Numbered from the stretch's first letter, positions 10,290 to 18,892 are shown. The stretch: DNA of 64,000 nucleotides from CAVWCW01 sp963753615 (GCA_963753615.1 CAVWCW010000006.1:1-64000); one strand, 5' to 3'. Notes: generated from the sequence alone by a model not told the origin. A program made the numbers and translations.

Positions 10290-10574
10290 TTAGGCAATAT
10301 CGTCGATAGGCTTTTTTTCTCGGGGCACCCGAATAATGACATTGCCATTTTTATCGTATTTTTCATAGAAAATACCGCCACTCTCTAAATTGTAGCCATC
10401 TGTCTTTTGTCCAGCGCTCGATTCAATAGTTGCCGATTCCTTAACATTATCGAGTGGCCGCTTTTCGACTACCTTCTCTGCTTTGTGTATAGCTAAATCT
10501 CGGCTTCCTGTCGTCTGGTAGCCATCTGTACGTATCGTCATTCTGACGTCAACTTTACCAAGTGGGTCTAACAT
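10290..10574 (-). CDS. Small hydrophilic protein, faintly FlaG-like
   Basis: A 94-residue charged protein with no signal peptide or membrane span. The C-terminal segment YEKYDKNGNVIIRVPREK faintly recalls the end of FlaG-type flagellar proteins, but no flagellar gene is near and the similarity is too weak to name it. AGGAGG lies just before the ATG at 10574. The gene is in a same-strand row with the HU-like fragment, DUF1059 and GYD genes. Confidence 0.55.
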   Translation of the reverse strand: MLDPLGKVDVRMTIRTDGYQTTGSRDLAIHKAEKVVEKRPLDNVKESATIESSAGQKTDGYNLESGGIFYEKYDKNGNVIIRVPREKKPIDDIA

Positions 10575-10622
10575 GGCAGTCCTCCTTTTTTTTCTGCAAA
10601 CGTCGGTTTCTATCTGAATACG

Positions 10623-10733
10623 TTACTGGCTGAACTTGGTATTACCGACAAGTGAATTCAAGGCGGCACCGGCTGCAGTTTTTGTAATTCCTGCATCTAT
10701 GGCCATTTGTTCAAGCAGTTTAGCTTTGGTCAT
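10623..10733 (-). CDS. 36-residue HU-like fragment
   Basis: The ATG at 10733 opens a 36-codon frame beginning MTKAKLLEQMAIDAGITK and ending in TAA. It resembles the first two helices of HU/IHF DNA-bending proteins, whose usual length is about 90 residues; the beta-arm and C-terminal helix are absent. It is either a truncated hupA/hupB-type gene or a free-standing helical peptide. The following bases show no continuation in another frame that I can see. Confidence 0.45.
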   Translation of the reverse strand: MTKAKLLEQMAIDAGITKTAAGAALNSLVGNTKFSQ

Positions 10734-10912
10734 GTGATGTTCTTCTTAGTTTGTTTTTCCCCATCTGATTGCCGCAATTCGTTCAATTCTCACTTAGAAT
10801 AAGACACCACCAAATCGGAAACAATGACGTCAAGTGATTACTACTACAGATAATACCAAAAAAGGCCAGGCAAGGAAGAAAACCTTGCCTGGCTTTTAAG
10901 GGTTAAGCATTT

Positions 10913-11089
10913 TTATTCATCGCGAATTACAGATTTAACTTTTTCAACCATTTCATTGGTAAGCTCGGTAACACCATGTGCAGACTTTGCATGTTCTGCG
11001 GCTAACTTCAAAACTTCCTGAGCGCTGTTAGCTCGTACAACGCCATCACAGTCGAATCCCACATCTTTACAATGTAAAACCTTTTCCAT
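10913..11089 (-). CDS. DUF1059-type small protein
   Basis: A 58-residue protein starting MEKVLHCKDVGFDCDGVV. The two cysteines near residues 7 and 14 (C-x6-C) followed by an alpha-helical region with HAKSAHG are typical of DUF1059, a family of unknown role common in anaerobes and archaea. The start at 11089 is preceded by an AGGAGG-like site. It lies 60 bases after the GYD gene on the same strand, and the two gene types often occur together, suggesting one operon. Confidence 0.75.
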   Translation of the reverse strand: MEKVLHCKDVGFDCDGVVRANSAQEVLKLAAEHAKSAHGVTELTNEMVEKVKSVIRDE

Positions 11090-11149
11090 GAAATGCCTCC
11101 TTTCAATCTTATTTTCCTGAAGCATCCATCATCACAGGATGTGACCAAT

Positions 11150-11443
11150 TTACGGTAAAGAAGCAATGATCTCTCTATATTCATTTTCCGTAAATGCCTT
11201 AAGGGTCTCAGAACGGACGGCTCCCGCAGCACCAATTGCAAGCATGGTAGTAGCGTATACCGCGTCATTGGGTGCTTCACTGATAACCACCATGTCATAA
11301 TGGCCCATTGTTAGATAAAACGCCTTGAATTCGCCTCCGGCGGCTTTCATGGCCTTTTTGACTTTGTCCAGTCTCGCAGGGCTTTCTTTGATATTCTCGA
11401 TGCCTTTTTGGGTATAGTTGACTAATGTGATGTATGTCGGCAT
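11150..11443 (-). CDS. GYD-domain protein
   Basis: A 97-residue protein beginning MPTYITLVNYTQKGIENIKE with the family signature MGHYDMVVISEAP in the middle. GYD proteins are small ferredoxin-fold, dimeric-barrel-like proteins of unknown function. The start has AAGGAGATAGGAAC before it. The gene is followed by DUF1059 on the same strand. Confidence 0.85.
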   Translation of the reverse strand: MPTYITLVNYTQKGIENIKESPARLDKVKKAMKAAGGEFKAFYLTMGHYDMVVISEAPNDAVYATTMLAIGAAGAVRSETLKAFTENEYREIIASLP

Positions 11444-11652
11444 GTTCCTATCTCCTTGTCTAAATGGGTTGATGTTGATTTATAATTTGAGACGCCTTGT
11501 TTTTCCTTCACTTGGCGGGCCTCACCTCCTTTAAACGCACCAAATAGTTCTTGATCGGATACCTTCGGCTTCCTTTGGTCGTAGCCAAATCCTTTACAAA
11601 CAGCGGCAATTTCAATTCTTGGCGGAAAAGTTACGTCGAGCGTGATGCTCAA
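11422..11652 (-). CDS. Doubtful short frame before the GYD gene
   Basis: A 76-codon frame beginning MSITLDVTFPPRIEIAAVC and overlapping the GYD start by about 20 bases. The first half reads like a folded protein, the last 25 codons like translated spacer including the GYD ribosome site. No family is recognised. It may be a truncated gene or noncoding leader. Confidence 0.25.
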   Translation of the reverse strand: MSITLDVTFPPRIEIAAVCKGFGYDQRKPKVSDQELFGAFKGGEARQVKEKQGVSNYKSTSTHLDKEIGTCRHTSH

Positions 11653-12012
11653 CTAAATGGATATAGGGATATTCATGAGCTTAGTTAGAAGAAAGGCTTG
11701 GCTCAGGAGTGGAAAAGAATGTCATTTGAGATTTTTGATATCTACAGTAGCAATTTCCCTAATTTTTAAAATATGACCTTAATATTGGGTTGTCAAAAAA
11801 ATGAAAGGAATATAAAAAAGCGTTGAAAAGCGTGCACCCCAATATCTTGTCCCAACGGTTTTACCGGTGGGATTGTGATACCAATTTTTCCAATGAGCTT
11901 CTATTTTTTTGTGCCGAATCTAATTGGGACCAGCAGGCATTTTGGAATTGTAAATAGATGGATGATTTTGATGTAACCTTCACTTTTGAATCGGCAAATA
12001 ATGTTGGAATAC
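11653..12012. other. AT-rich gene-free stretch
   Basis: About 360 AT-rich bases upstream of the third leader repeat. I see no gene, RNA or repeat in it. Confidence 0.5.
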
Positions 12013-12132
12013 CTTGCCAGCCTCCATAAGTATCGAAGAAGACGTCTAATTTGCATTTAGCATCTGGATATCATAGGCTTACCTTGGGCAAGGAGCCCAG
12101 AACATCAACCCTTTTACCGAAGGAGGTAGGCC
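12013..12132 (+). repeat. Recombinase leader repeat, copy 3 (with intact gene)
   Basis: It contains the shared core TTTGCATTTAGCATCTGGAT and continues into the ribosome site GAAGGAGG and the recombinase ATG at 12133. The segment CTTGGGCAAGGAGCCCAG can form a hairpin just before the ribosome site. Conservation of the leader in three places points to a function in cis. Confidence 0.65.
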
Positions 12133-12970
12133 ATGAAACTTTCCAAAGCAGCCAAAATCTGGATCGATTACCACAAGACCCATTCGAAAAAAAAATACGG
12201 TGCGATCCTACCGGGCCATCATCGAGCGGTATATCAAAGAATTCGGTGATGGACCTGTCGACCAAGTCGCGCCGGAACACATCCTCACCTTCCTGAATCG
12301 CCTCACCGAGGGAAACAAACCCTACACCCAACGGATCCGCTTTTCCCAACTCTCGTCCTTTTTTAATTTCGTCCGCAACAATATCGATCCCAAGCTTAGG
12401 AACCCATGCGACAGGCCCATGATCCGAAAACTCTATCGCGAGAGGGTGCCGTTGAGGTGGAAAATCATCGAGAAAGAAACCATCGACGAAATCATCTTCC
12501 GCACCACCAAGGTCCGCAATCGATTGATTCTTGAATTGATGGCCCGTGGTGGTATGCGGATCGGTGAAGTGCTAAAGCTGCGACTGGGAGATCTGCAAGA
12601 CCGAAAACTGATTCTTCGTGAGCCTAAAAGCGGCAAGGAATACGAATTCGTGTTCATCCCCCAAAAAGTAGCGGATCGACTGCGCGAATACGCGCTGAAG
12701 GTGTGCAATGCGTCCAGCGATCGGATATTTCCGATTTCCTATGAGGCAGCCCGAATGATGGTGATCAAATCTGGAAAACTGGTTGGCATCAAACTGCGGC
12801 CACATGATCTACGTCGGCATTCGGCAACTTTTGCATCTCGATCTGGCGTACCCATTGAATTCATTTCAAAAGTTATCCTCCGGCACGCGAATCTTTCGAC
12901 CACACAAAGGTATCTGGGAACCATTAGTGATGTAGAAGCTATTCGTTGGATTGAGAACATTTACCGCTAA
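12133..12970 (+). CDS. XerD-like tyrosine recombinase, one-base shift in an A9 run
   Basis: Site-specific DNA recombinase of about 279 residues. The N-terminal SAM-like core-binding domain spans residues 1-100 and the catalytic domain about 120-279, with Arg in RGGMRIGEV, the HDLRRHS box, the second HAN motif and the nucleophile Tyr in TTQRYLG. The start codon frame reads MKLSKAAKIWIDYHKTHSKK and must move by one base inside a run of nine A (near 12189-12197) to join TVRSYRAIIERYIKEFG; eight A would give an open gene. The run could be an error, an inactivating change or a slippage site. The third leader repeat precedes it and group II introns follow. Confidence 0.85.
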
Positions 12971-12976
12971 AGCAAA

Positions 12977-13004
12977 GGGGTGAAGCCAGTTGTCGGTTTC
13001 ACCC
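12977..13004 (+). terminator. Hairpin after the recombinase gene
   Basis: GGGGTGAAGCC and GGTTTCACCCC form an 11-bp stem with one G-T pair and a short loop, 7 bases after the recombinase stop. No strong T-run follows, so it may be a weak or RNA-stabilising terminator. Confidence 0.5.
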
Positions 13005-13078
13005 CATTCAGATTTGCCAGTAAAGATACGCAGAACTAACCTTTGATTTTATCGAGAAATGGGAGCCACAACATGTTG

Positions 13079-13746
13079 GTGCGCCACGAGGGCGTAAGAT
13101 GCCAGCGGGTGGAAGTCCCGCCCGGGAAATTATCGGTTCATCCCGGTAGCTACCCAGACAGTGGGCTGGAGAGATCCTCCTGCTGAAGCTCTGGGGACAG
13201 ATGTAAGTCTTTAGGACTGCAGCAACCTGGCAGGCCGTAACGCGAGTGAACCCTGAGAAGGCCTCGAAAGGACAGTCGTGGATGCCGACCCGCCCTATAT
13301 TCGGGGAAGGCCGCAGCGGAACAGGGCCGTAACCGATCCACCTGTTCCGGTCCACCGGGGTAATGGGGACAGCATGTCAGGAAGGTATCTTGGGTAACGT
13401 GGGAGACCCGTCCCGGATGCGGGGTCGCGCCCCGCAACAGCGTGTTTGACGTTGGTTCGGGCGGGAGTCGGAGAGGGCCATAGTACCGGTGATGCCGGGT
13501 AATGCCGGTGGAGGGAAGGGCCCTTACTTCTGGCGTGCTTTTGAAGGAAACGAGAAGCGGTGATTGGCCTTTGGGCCTACTAAACACCAGATAGCTTCGG
13601 ACTTTCCGGAGAAAGCTTTACCGTAAGGCGAAGGTGCAATGGCATTTGATGCACTCGCGAGGCATCCAACGAAGAATGCCTCCCGCCGTGTGCCTTACAG
13701 TGAAGCCAGTCGGAAAGCCGGATGCGGTAGCTCCGCATGTCCGGTT
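13079..13746 (+). mobile_element. Group II intron A (ORF-less ribozyme, 5' boundary to domain V)
   Basis: It begins with the conserved group II 5' motif GTGCGCC and ends at a canonical domain V: at 13716-13746 AGCCGGATGCGG pairs with CCGCATGTCCGGTT around a 5-base loop, with the AGC triad and the two-base bulge in place. Many GNRA-like loops and paired segments lie between. No protein is encoded. Domain VI is not seen directly after domain V; a second GTGCG motif starts instead. Confidence 0.6.
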
Positions 13747-15720
13747 GTGCGTCCAGCAAAGGCTGGCATGTTCAGCAGGAGACAGTCCTGCCAGGGTAAA
13801 AATCAGACCCCCTGTAGCTTGGATGGCGAGTACGAGGGAAACCGACTACTTGAAGCCCATCGACAAAGCAATCCATTAGAGAAGTGAGCGAGTCACCGGG
13901 CCGTAACGAAAGTGAACGCATAGGTGGCCCCGAAAGTGCGGAGCCCCAGAGGCCGAGCCCGCAACCGTAGGGCGAAGGCAGCATGAATGGCCGAAAACTG
14001 ATTGATACGACCATGAACTCTGGCGGGGTGATAGCGACAGCACGGTGACAAGGACATGCCGAGCAACTGGAGAAGCCCTCCTCGCCCCAGAAAGAAATTT
14101 CTGGAGCAAGGTAGGCTCTATAACCGTTACAGCGGGAAGTGAGCCGAAAGGCGAGAGGGTGGCGGATGGGTTCGTAAGAGCAATGAACCGGAGTAACGTC
14201 CGGGGAGCAAAGGAACCCTGCTGTTAACTATCTTCCAACAACATGGAAGGCAGGGACGGGATGACAAAGACGTCCATTGGTTTGCAGGACCTGAGAAGGA
14301 AGATATACCTGAAGGCGAAGGCTGATAAAACCTGGCGCTTTTGGGGGCTGTACGTTCATGTCTGTAAGCTGGAAACGGTTCACTGGGCCTATCAAGATGC
14401 CAAAGCCAACAATGGAGCGCCGGGAATTGACGGCGTAACATTTGTGGACATCGAAAAGGCTGGTGTGGAGGTGTTCCTTGAGCAGATCCAGGACGAACTG
14501 GCCTCCGGTACTTATCGCCCTATGCGGAACCGGGAAAAGGCAATACCTAAAGGACCTGACAGCTTTAGGATTTTAGGCATACCCTGTATTCGGGACCGTG
14601 TGGTGCAAGGAGCACTCAAACTTATTTTAGAGCCGCTATTCGAGGCCGATTTTCAACCAGGATCTTTTGGTTACCGGCCAAAGCGTACCGCTCATGAAGC
14701 CGTTGATCGTGTGGCCGAAGCGGTCGTAAAGAACAAGACCCGGGTTATTGACCTGGACCTCAAAGCCTATTTTGATAATGTTCGGCACGACATCTTGCTG
14801 AAGAAGGTGGCCGAGCGCGTCAATGACGACAAGGTGATGGGGTTGCTGAAGCTGATCTTGAAGGCCAGCGGCAAGCGGGGGGTTCCCCAGGGAGGCGTGA
14901 TATCGCCGCTCCTCAGTAATATTTACCTAAATGAGGTAGATAAGATGCTGGAGCGAGCCAAGCAGGTTACCCGAAGGGCCCAATTTGGCTATATTGAATA
15001 TGCCCGATTTGCCGACGATATAGTGGTGCTGGTGGATGGCTTTCAGAAATGGAAGTGGTTGTTCAATGCTGCCTACAAAAGGCTTTTAGATGAGTTCGAG
15101 AAGCTTGATGTTCAAGTGAACCTGGACAAGACCCGCACAGTGGACCTTACCCAAGACCAGACCTTCAGTTTTCTGGGGTTTGATTTCCGTCGGGTTAAAA
15201 CGCTCCGCGGTGTGTGGGGTGTACGGATTACGCCCAAGATGAAAGCGCGAACCGCCTTGTTGCGAAGGCTCAAGGATGTGTTCCGTTGCCATAGATCACA
15301 ACCGGTGGACCGGATAATACACCTGATTAACCCAATACTTAGGGGATGGACCAACTATTTTCGGGTTGGAAACTCCAGTCGATGTTTTGGATATGTCAAA
15401 GACTGGGTGGAGAGGAAGATCAGGCGTCACTTGATGAGTGCAAGAAAACGACGGGGCTTCGGCTGGAACAGATGGAGTAGGGCTTGGCTATACGAGACTC
15501 TGGGATTATTCAATGATTACGGGGTCCGCCAAAACCAAGTCGGAAAATGCTGCCAGTCCTGATAGGTCCCATAAACCTTCAGATGAAGTTAACAGGGAAA
15601 GCGCAGTGCGGGAAATCCGCATGCTGCGTTTGACGAGGCGGGAACTGGAAACGGATCTATGGAGCGGATTGAGGCACCGGCGAAGGGCTAAAGCCGTCGG
15701 AAACAGCTACTCCCCAAATT
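13747..15720 (+). mobile_element. Group II intron B with reverse transcriptase
   Basis: It starts GTGCGTCCAGC directly after domain V of intron A and contains the maturase gene at 14261-15562 in the domain IV position. A second domain V lies at 15600-15630 (AGCGCAGTGCGG, loop GAAAT, CCGCATGCTGCGTT). The 3' end after domain VI is not certain; about 15,720 is an estimate. The whole block lies between the recombinase and the heat-shock cluster. Confidence 0.65.
14261..15562 (+). CDS. ltrA: Group II intron reverse transcriptase/maturase
   Basis: A 433-residue intron-encoded protein. The reverse transcriptase motifs are in order: GAPGIDGV, the region around RNREKAIPKGPDSFRILGIP, LDLKAYFDNV, GVPQGGVISPLLSNIYL and the catalytic YARFADDIVVL, followed by the maturase X domain (LINPILRGWTNYFRVGNSSR). 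The protein ends soon after (NDYGVRQNQ), without an endonuclease zinc domain, so mobility would use nicked or single-stranded targets. The ATG at 14261 follows a GGCAGGGACGGG ribosome site; an in-frame ATG at 14243 is possible. The frame is intact. Confidence 0.9.
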   Translation: MTKTSIGLQDLRRKIYLKAKADKTWRFWGLYVHVCKLETVHWAYQDAKANNGAPGIDGVTFVDIEKAGVEVFLEQIQDELASGTYRPMRNREKAIPKGPDSFRILGIPCIRDRVVQGALKLILEPLFEADFQPGSFGYRPKRTAHEAVDRVAEAVVKNKTRVIDLDLKAYFDNVRHDILLKKVAERVNDDKVMGLLKLILKASGKRGVPQGGVISPLLSNIYLNEVDKMLERAKQVTRRAQFGYIEYARFADDIVVLVDGFQKWKWLFNAAYKRLLDEFEKLDVQVNLDKTRTVDLTQDQTFSFLGFDFRRVKTLRGVWGVRITPKMKARTALLRRLKDVFRCHRSQPVDRIIHLINPILRGWTNYFRVGNSSRCFGYVKDWVERKIRRHLMSARKRRGFGWNRWSRAWLYETLGLFNDYGVRQNQVGKCCQS

Positions 15721-15849
15721 CCTAAGGACACTGCGCCAGTTCTCGACCCTACTGATGAGCGGGGATGGGAAACGGGGCTTTATGCTACCGCGCCCATCCT
15801 CGACTCTACTATGAAGTGGCTTATTATTCTGATTTTATTTACATAAATG

Positions 15850-16038
15850 TCATAGCAGATACATGGACTTTGAGTTAATCTGAGGTTTGTTTTGGCTAAA
15901 CGCTTGGGACGCTTTCTGGATGGCGGATACGTCCTCGGCATGGGTTGATGCCAAGGCCGAATGAAAACATGAGAGACAAAGAACCAGAACAACTAAAGAC
16001 AAAGATGTTTTGGTCATTTTCTTTTTCATTTGGTCCAT
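15850..16038 (-). pseudogene. Exported protein fragment, perhaps the start of an HtrA/Deg-type protease
   Basis: A 62-codon frame with a clear signal peptide (MTKTSLSLVVLVLCLSCFHS then ALAS cleavage region) followed by EDVSAIQKASQAFSQ and a quick stop. The mature start resembles the first helix of Deg/HtrA-type periplasmic proteases, which often follow small heat-shock genes, but no protease domain is present. The break faces the group II intron region, which suggests truncation by rearrangement. Identification as Deg is a guess. Confidence 0.35.
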
Positions 16039-16110
16039 CCGCTTTTCAGATGCGTAATGACCAATAGGAGACCCGATGCCAGTGAGCTCGGGTCTCCAGG
16101 TCGCAAGAAA

Positions 16111-16515
16111 TTATCCAGCGGTTACCGCAATCTGGCGGGGGATCGCCTTTTCGGCCTTAGGCAATGTCAGTCGCAGGACCCCGTCCTCAAGCTTGGCTTC
16201 GATCTTGCTCTGATCCACCACCTCGGAAAGAGTGAATTGTCGGTAATACCGGCCGATTTCAAATTCGGTGAGCACATCCGATTCATCTTTGCCTTCAAAC
16301 GGTTGCACCTCCCCGGAGATGCTCAACACGCCATCATTTAGATCAATTTTTACATCGTTGGGGGCCACACCAGGCATATCTGCCAGCAGGTTGATTTGCT
16401 GTTCGTTCTCGAATATATCAACTTCGGGCGTGAAGACTACGCCAGGTCTGGTTTGTTCGGCAGGACTGGCCACCTCATGTTTGTCCTTTACCTGAAGTTC
16501 TTTGGATTCAGCCAT
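16111..16515 (-). CDS. Hsp20/alpha-crystallin small heat-shock protein
   Basis: A 134-residue holdase chaperone. The alpha-crystallin domain spans about residues 28-120 (FTPEVDIFENEQQINLLADM, then GVAPNDVKIDLNDGVLSI) and has the closing motif DGVLRLTLPKAE. The N-terminal arm is short and charged. It is the third gene of a same-strand row of three hsp20 genes with gaps of 30-80 bases, presumably co-transcribed on heat or redox stress. Confidence 0.92.
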   Translation of the reverse strand: MAESKELQVKDKHEVASPAEQTRPGVVFTPEVDIFENEQQINLLADMPGVAPNDVKIDLNDGVLSISGEVQPFEGKDESDVLTEFEIGRYYRQFTLSEVVDQSKIEAKLEDGVLRLTLPKAEKAIPRQIAVTAG

Positions 16516-16544
16516 TTTTCAATCCTCCTTTACACAAGCGGTTA

Positions 16545-17006
16545 TCAGTTGACGGTTATCTGTTTTGGCTTGGATGTTTCAGCCTTGGCAATGGTCACCG
16601 TCAATATACCATTGACCATTTGCGCATTAACTTGGTCCGCATCAATATCACCGGGCATACCGATTAGACGCGAAAACTTACCGGCCTCACGCTCCTTACG
16701 GTGATACCGAATGTTTTCGCCTTCAGAAGGGATCGTGCGTTCGCCAGCAATGGTCAGGTTTCTGCCGACGACCTGAATATCCAGAGCGTTCGCTTTGAAA
16801 CCGGGAAGTTCGGTGCGGATATAGTATTTGTCCTTATCTTCGGTTAGGTTGACCGCCGGAAATACCCTGGCAGACAGCCAATTCACCCCCGGTCTACCCG
16901 ATACGGCTTGAGTCAGTCGATCCATCTGGCGGGACATGCGTTCCAGATCGGCAATTGGATGTTGCCAGCCTAATGACGGAAAATCGAAAAGTCTTCTTGC
17001 AAACAT
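16545..17006 (-). CDS. Hsp20/alpha-crystallin small heat-shock protein
   Basis: A 153-residue protein with a longer N-terminal arm (MFARRLFDFPSLGWQHPIAD) and the crystallin domain from about residue 45 (FPAVNLTEDKDKYYIRTELP) to NGILTVTIAKAE. The three paralogues differ in the N-terminal arm, the part that sets oligomer size, so they may form mixed assemblies. AAGGAGGAAT precedes the start. It is the middle gene of the cluster. Confidence 0.92.
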   Translation of the reverse strand: MFARRLFDFPSLGWQHPIADLERMSRQMDRLTQAVSGRPGVNWLSARVFPAVNLTEDKDKYYIRTELPGFKANALDIQVVGRNLTIAGERTIPSEGENIRYHRKEREAGKFSRLIGMPGDIDADQVNAQMVNGILTVTIAKAETSKPKQITVN

Positions 17007-17079
17007 GGCTCATTCCTCCTTAAATTTTGGTTCATTAATAATGGTAAGCGTGTCCTTTGAACGAATTCAATAATGCTAA

Positions 17080-17429
17080 TCATGCGCTTTTCACTTCGAT
17101 CTGCCTTACATTGGCCTGCTGTGCAGCCATCCTGGGCATGGTGACCGTCAATACGCCATTTTTGAAAGTTGCCGCTACACCCGCTTGATCAGCATCTTCC
17201 GGAAGCGAAAGCACCCGCTGAAAAGCCCCGTAGCTGCATTCCATACGATAATAATTTTTGTCTTTCTCTTCCTTTTCATGCTTCTTTTCGCCCCGGATGG
17301 TCAAGGTGTCGTTATCGACCTCTACTTTGACATCTTTTTCATCCACGCCGGGTACCTCCACAAGCAATCCGTAAGCGTGGCCATGGCCTTGTTATCATCT
17401 ACTGGCTCAGTTACGTATTGCTTAACCAT
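17080..17429 (-). CDS. Hsp20 small heat-shock protein, frameshifted near the start
   Basis: From the ATG at 17429 the frame reads MVKQYVTEPVDDNKAMATLT and must shift by one base near 17370 to enter LLVEVPGVDEKDVKVEVDN, which runs to the crystallin closing motif NGVLTVTMPRMA. Total about 116 residues, short for the family but with a complete crystallin domain. It is the promoter-proximal gene of the cluster. The shift may be a sequencing indel. Confidence 0.8.
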
Positions 17430-17720
17430 TATTTCCCTAAAACTATTCCTGATAAGAATATGGAAAGAAGAAGCAAAAATGTGTAGTCCGTCATAAAATC
17501 CTGAGCAGGTATTATTAAATTTCAATATAATGAGAATATTCTACCGATACAAATGCCTTATATTTCATTATTTTGGATAATGATATAGAAACAATTGAAG
17601 AGATAAATACCCGTTCCACTGTTTTCGGTATCGATTTTACAATCTTAAACAGTACAAAAAAGATATCTATGCAATAACTATTCCCGTCTTGAGCAATTTT
17701 TTTTTTTTTTATTGTCATTC
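17430..17720. other. AT-rich region before the hsp20 cluster
   Basis: Very AT-rich, ending in a long T run at about 17,698-17,711. It should hold the hsp20 promoter, but no clear heat-shock element was identified. The composition changes sharply to its right. Confidence 0.5.
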
Positions 17721-17730
17721 TACTGACTCA

Positions 17731-18150
17731 TACATATACTTTTCGGTACTTGGCAGGGCAAGTTCACTATTGCTCGTCAGCACCTCCAAGGTGATGCTTT
17801 GAGAGTTTTCAACGCCACTGCAGCTACTTGTTTGGACGTCGACGATAACCCTCAAGTGGATCGAGAGTCGTTTAACAAGTCTATTGCAGCGGTGTCTCGA
17901 CATGTTTTTCCAAGGAATGCTCTGGCTACACAGAAACGTTGGATGCGAAAATGGATGCGTAAGCCATTGACGATGACTGTTCGGCAATACATTGCGAGGG
18001 TCCTGGAGATGGTTCAGCAGTTCAAATATTATCCTGATTACAAGCCCGAGTTTGCAGTACCGAGGACGAGGTTGCAGATATTGTGGTGAGCTCATGTCCC
18101 CACGATTGGGAAAGAGCTATGATCTTATACTCGCCACAGACTGCTTGGCG
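17731..18150 (+). pseudogene. Retrotransposon gag-like fragment of eukaryotic (algal/oomycete) type
   Basis: Translation gives GTWQGKFTIARQHLQGDALR, then RHVFPRNALATQKRWMRKWM and RKPLTMTVRQYIARVLEM; after one shift near 18,058 it continues EDEVADIVVSSCPHDWERAM. From memory, this order (transfer of a grain-like HVFP...ALxTQKRxMRR block, a KPxxMxxRxFxARVxEM block, then a DEVxDI...PxxWxxxM block) is typical of gag proteins of diatom and oomycete LTR retrotransposons. There is no start codon and no downstream protease or reverse transcriptase. It marks the boundary between the two bacterial halves. Confidence 0.5.
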
Positions 18151-18424
18151 CGCGGTACGCTGTCGATCACGCCGTAGGGTTTTCGTTACTCCCGCGATCT
18201 CCCCCAGAGCCATACCGAATATCCTAGCCAGTAGGGCAGATGATTTTCGAGGCAAGAAGTCCATTCATCGGCAGAGGTCTCAATTTCTTCGAAGACAGAG
18301 GCCAACCGGGTGGCCCGCGGTTAGAGATTAGCCGGCAACTCGGGCTGCAGGGATTGCACCGGAGCCTCCGGGGCATTGGTCTCCTCGCGGTAGGACGCGA
18401 AGCCGGTTACCAGAATCGCCCCGC
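18151..18424. other. Unassigned boundary stretch
   Basis: About 270 bases in which composition rises to the GC-rich level of the right part. Both strands have short open frames, none recognised. The exact junction cannot be placed by eye. Confidence 0.4.
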
Positions 18425-18892
18425 TCAATCACCCCCGGACAATTGGAACATCGCTTCCAAGCCCTCGGCATCGCCGCCGTTCGGGTACCGGGTATAGCAG
18501 GACAGGAGAAAATAGTTGTCGCCATTGGTGCGCAGAAAGCAGCGCCCCTGCAGCGACCCTCGGGGCGTGGCCAGCGAGAACATCAATACCGGGTAGCGGT
18601 CCGGTGAGCAATACTCGACCCAGGCGGCGCCTTCCGCAGCTTCGCCGCCCAGGCTCCGCTGCAGCCGATACCCCTGATCCCCCGGAGCGAGGCGCGAGCG
18701 CCCCGCGTAGGCGACCGCAGATCCCGGCGCCCGGCCGATCAGTTCGTAATCGCCGACGAGCCCCGGTAGCCCATCCGGATCGAAGGCCTCCGGTCGCTCA
18801 CACAACCCACCGGCGCTAGTGGCACCAATCCAGGCTGACGCGACCAGGCAAACCACGGCACGTTTGGATTGCCGAAGCCTTGTGAACCTCAT
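18425..18892 (-). CDS. Exported protein of unknown function
   Basis: A 155-residue protein from the ATG at 18892. A basic start (MRFTRLRQSKRA) and hydrophobic segment VVCLVASAWIGATSAGG form a signal peptide; the mature part holds five cysteines in pairs (GLCERPE, VEYCSPDRY, GRCFLR, LSCYTRY), suggesting periplasmic disulfides. No family is recognised. It ends close to the chimeric boundary and is followed, 180 bases upstream on the same strand, by the RND permease gene. Confidence 0.6.
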   Translation of the reverse strand: MRFTRLRQSKRAVVCLVASAWIGATSAGGLCERPEAFDPDGLPGLVGDYELIGRAPGSAVAYAGRSRLAPGDQGYRLQRSLGGEAAEGAAWVEYCSPDRYPVLMFSLATPRGSLQGRCFLRTNGDNYFLLSCYTRYPNGGDAEGLEAMFQLSGGD

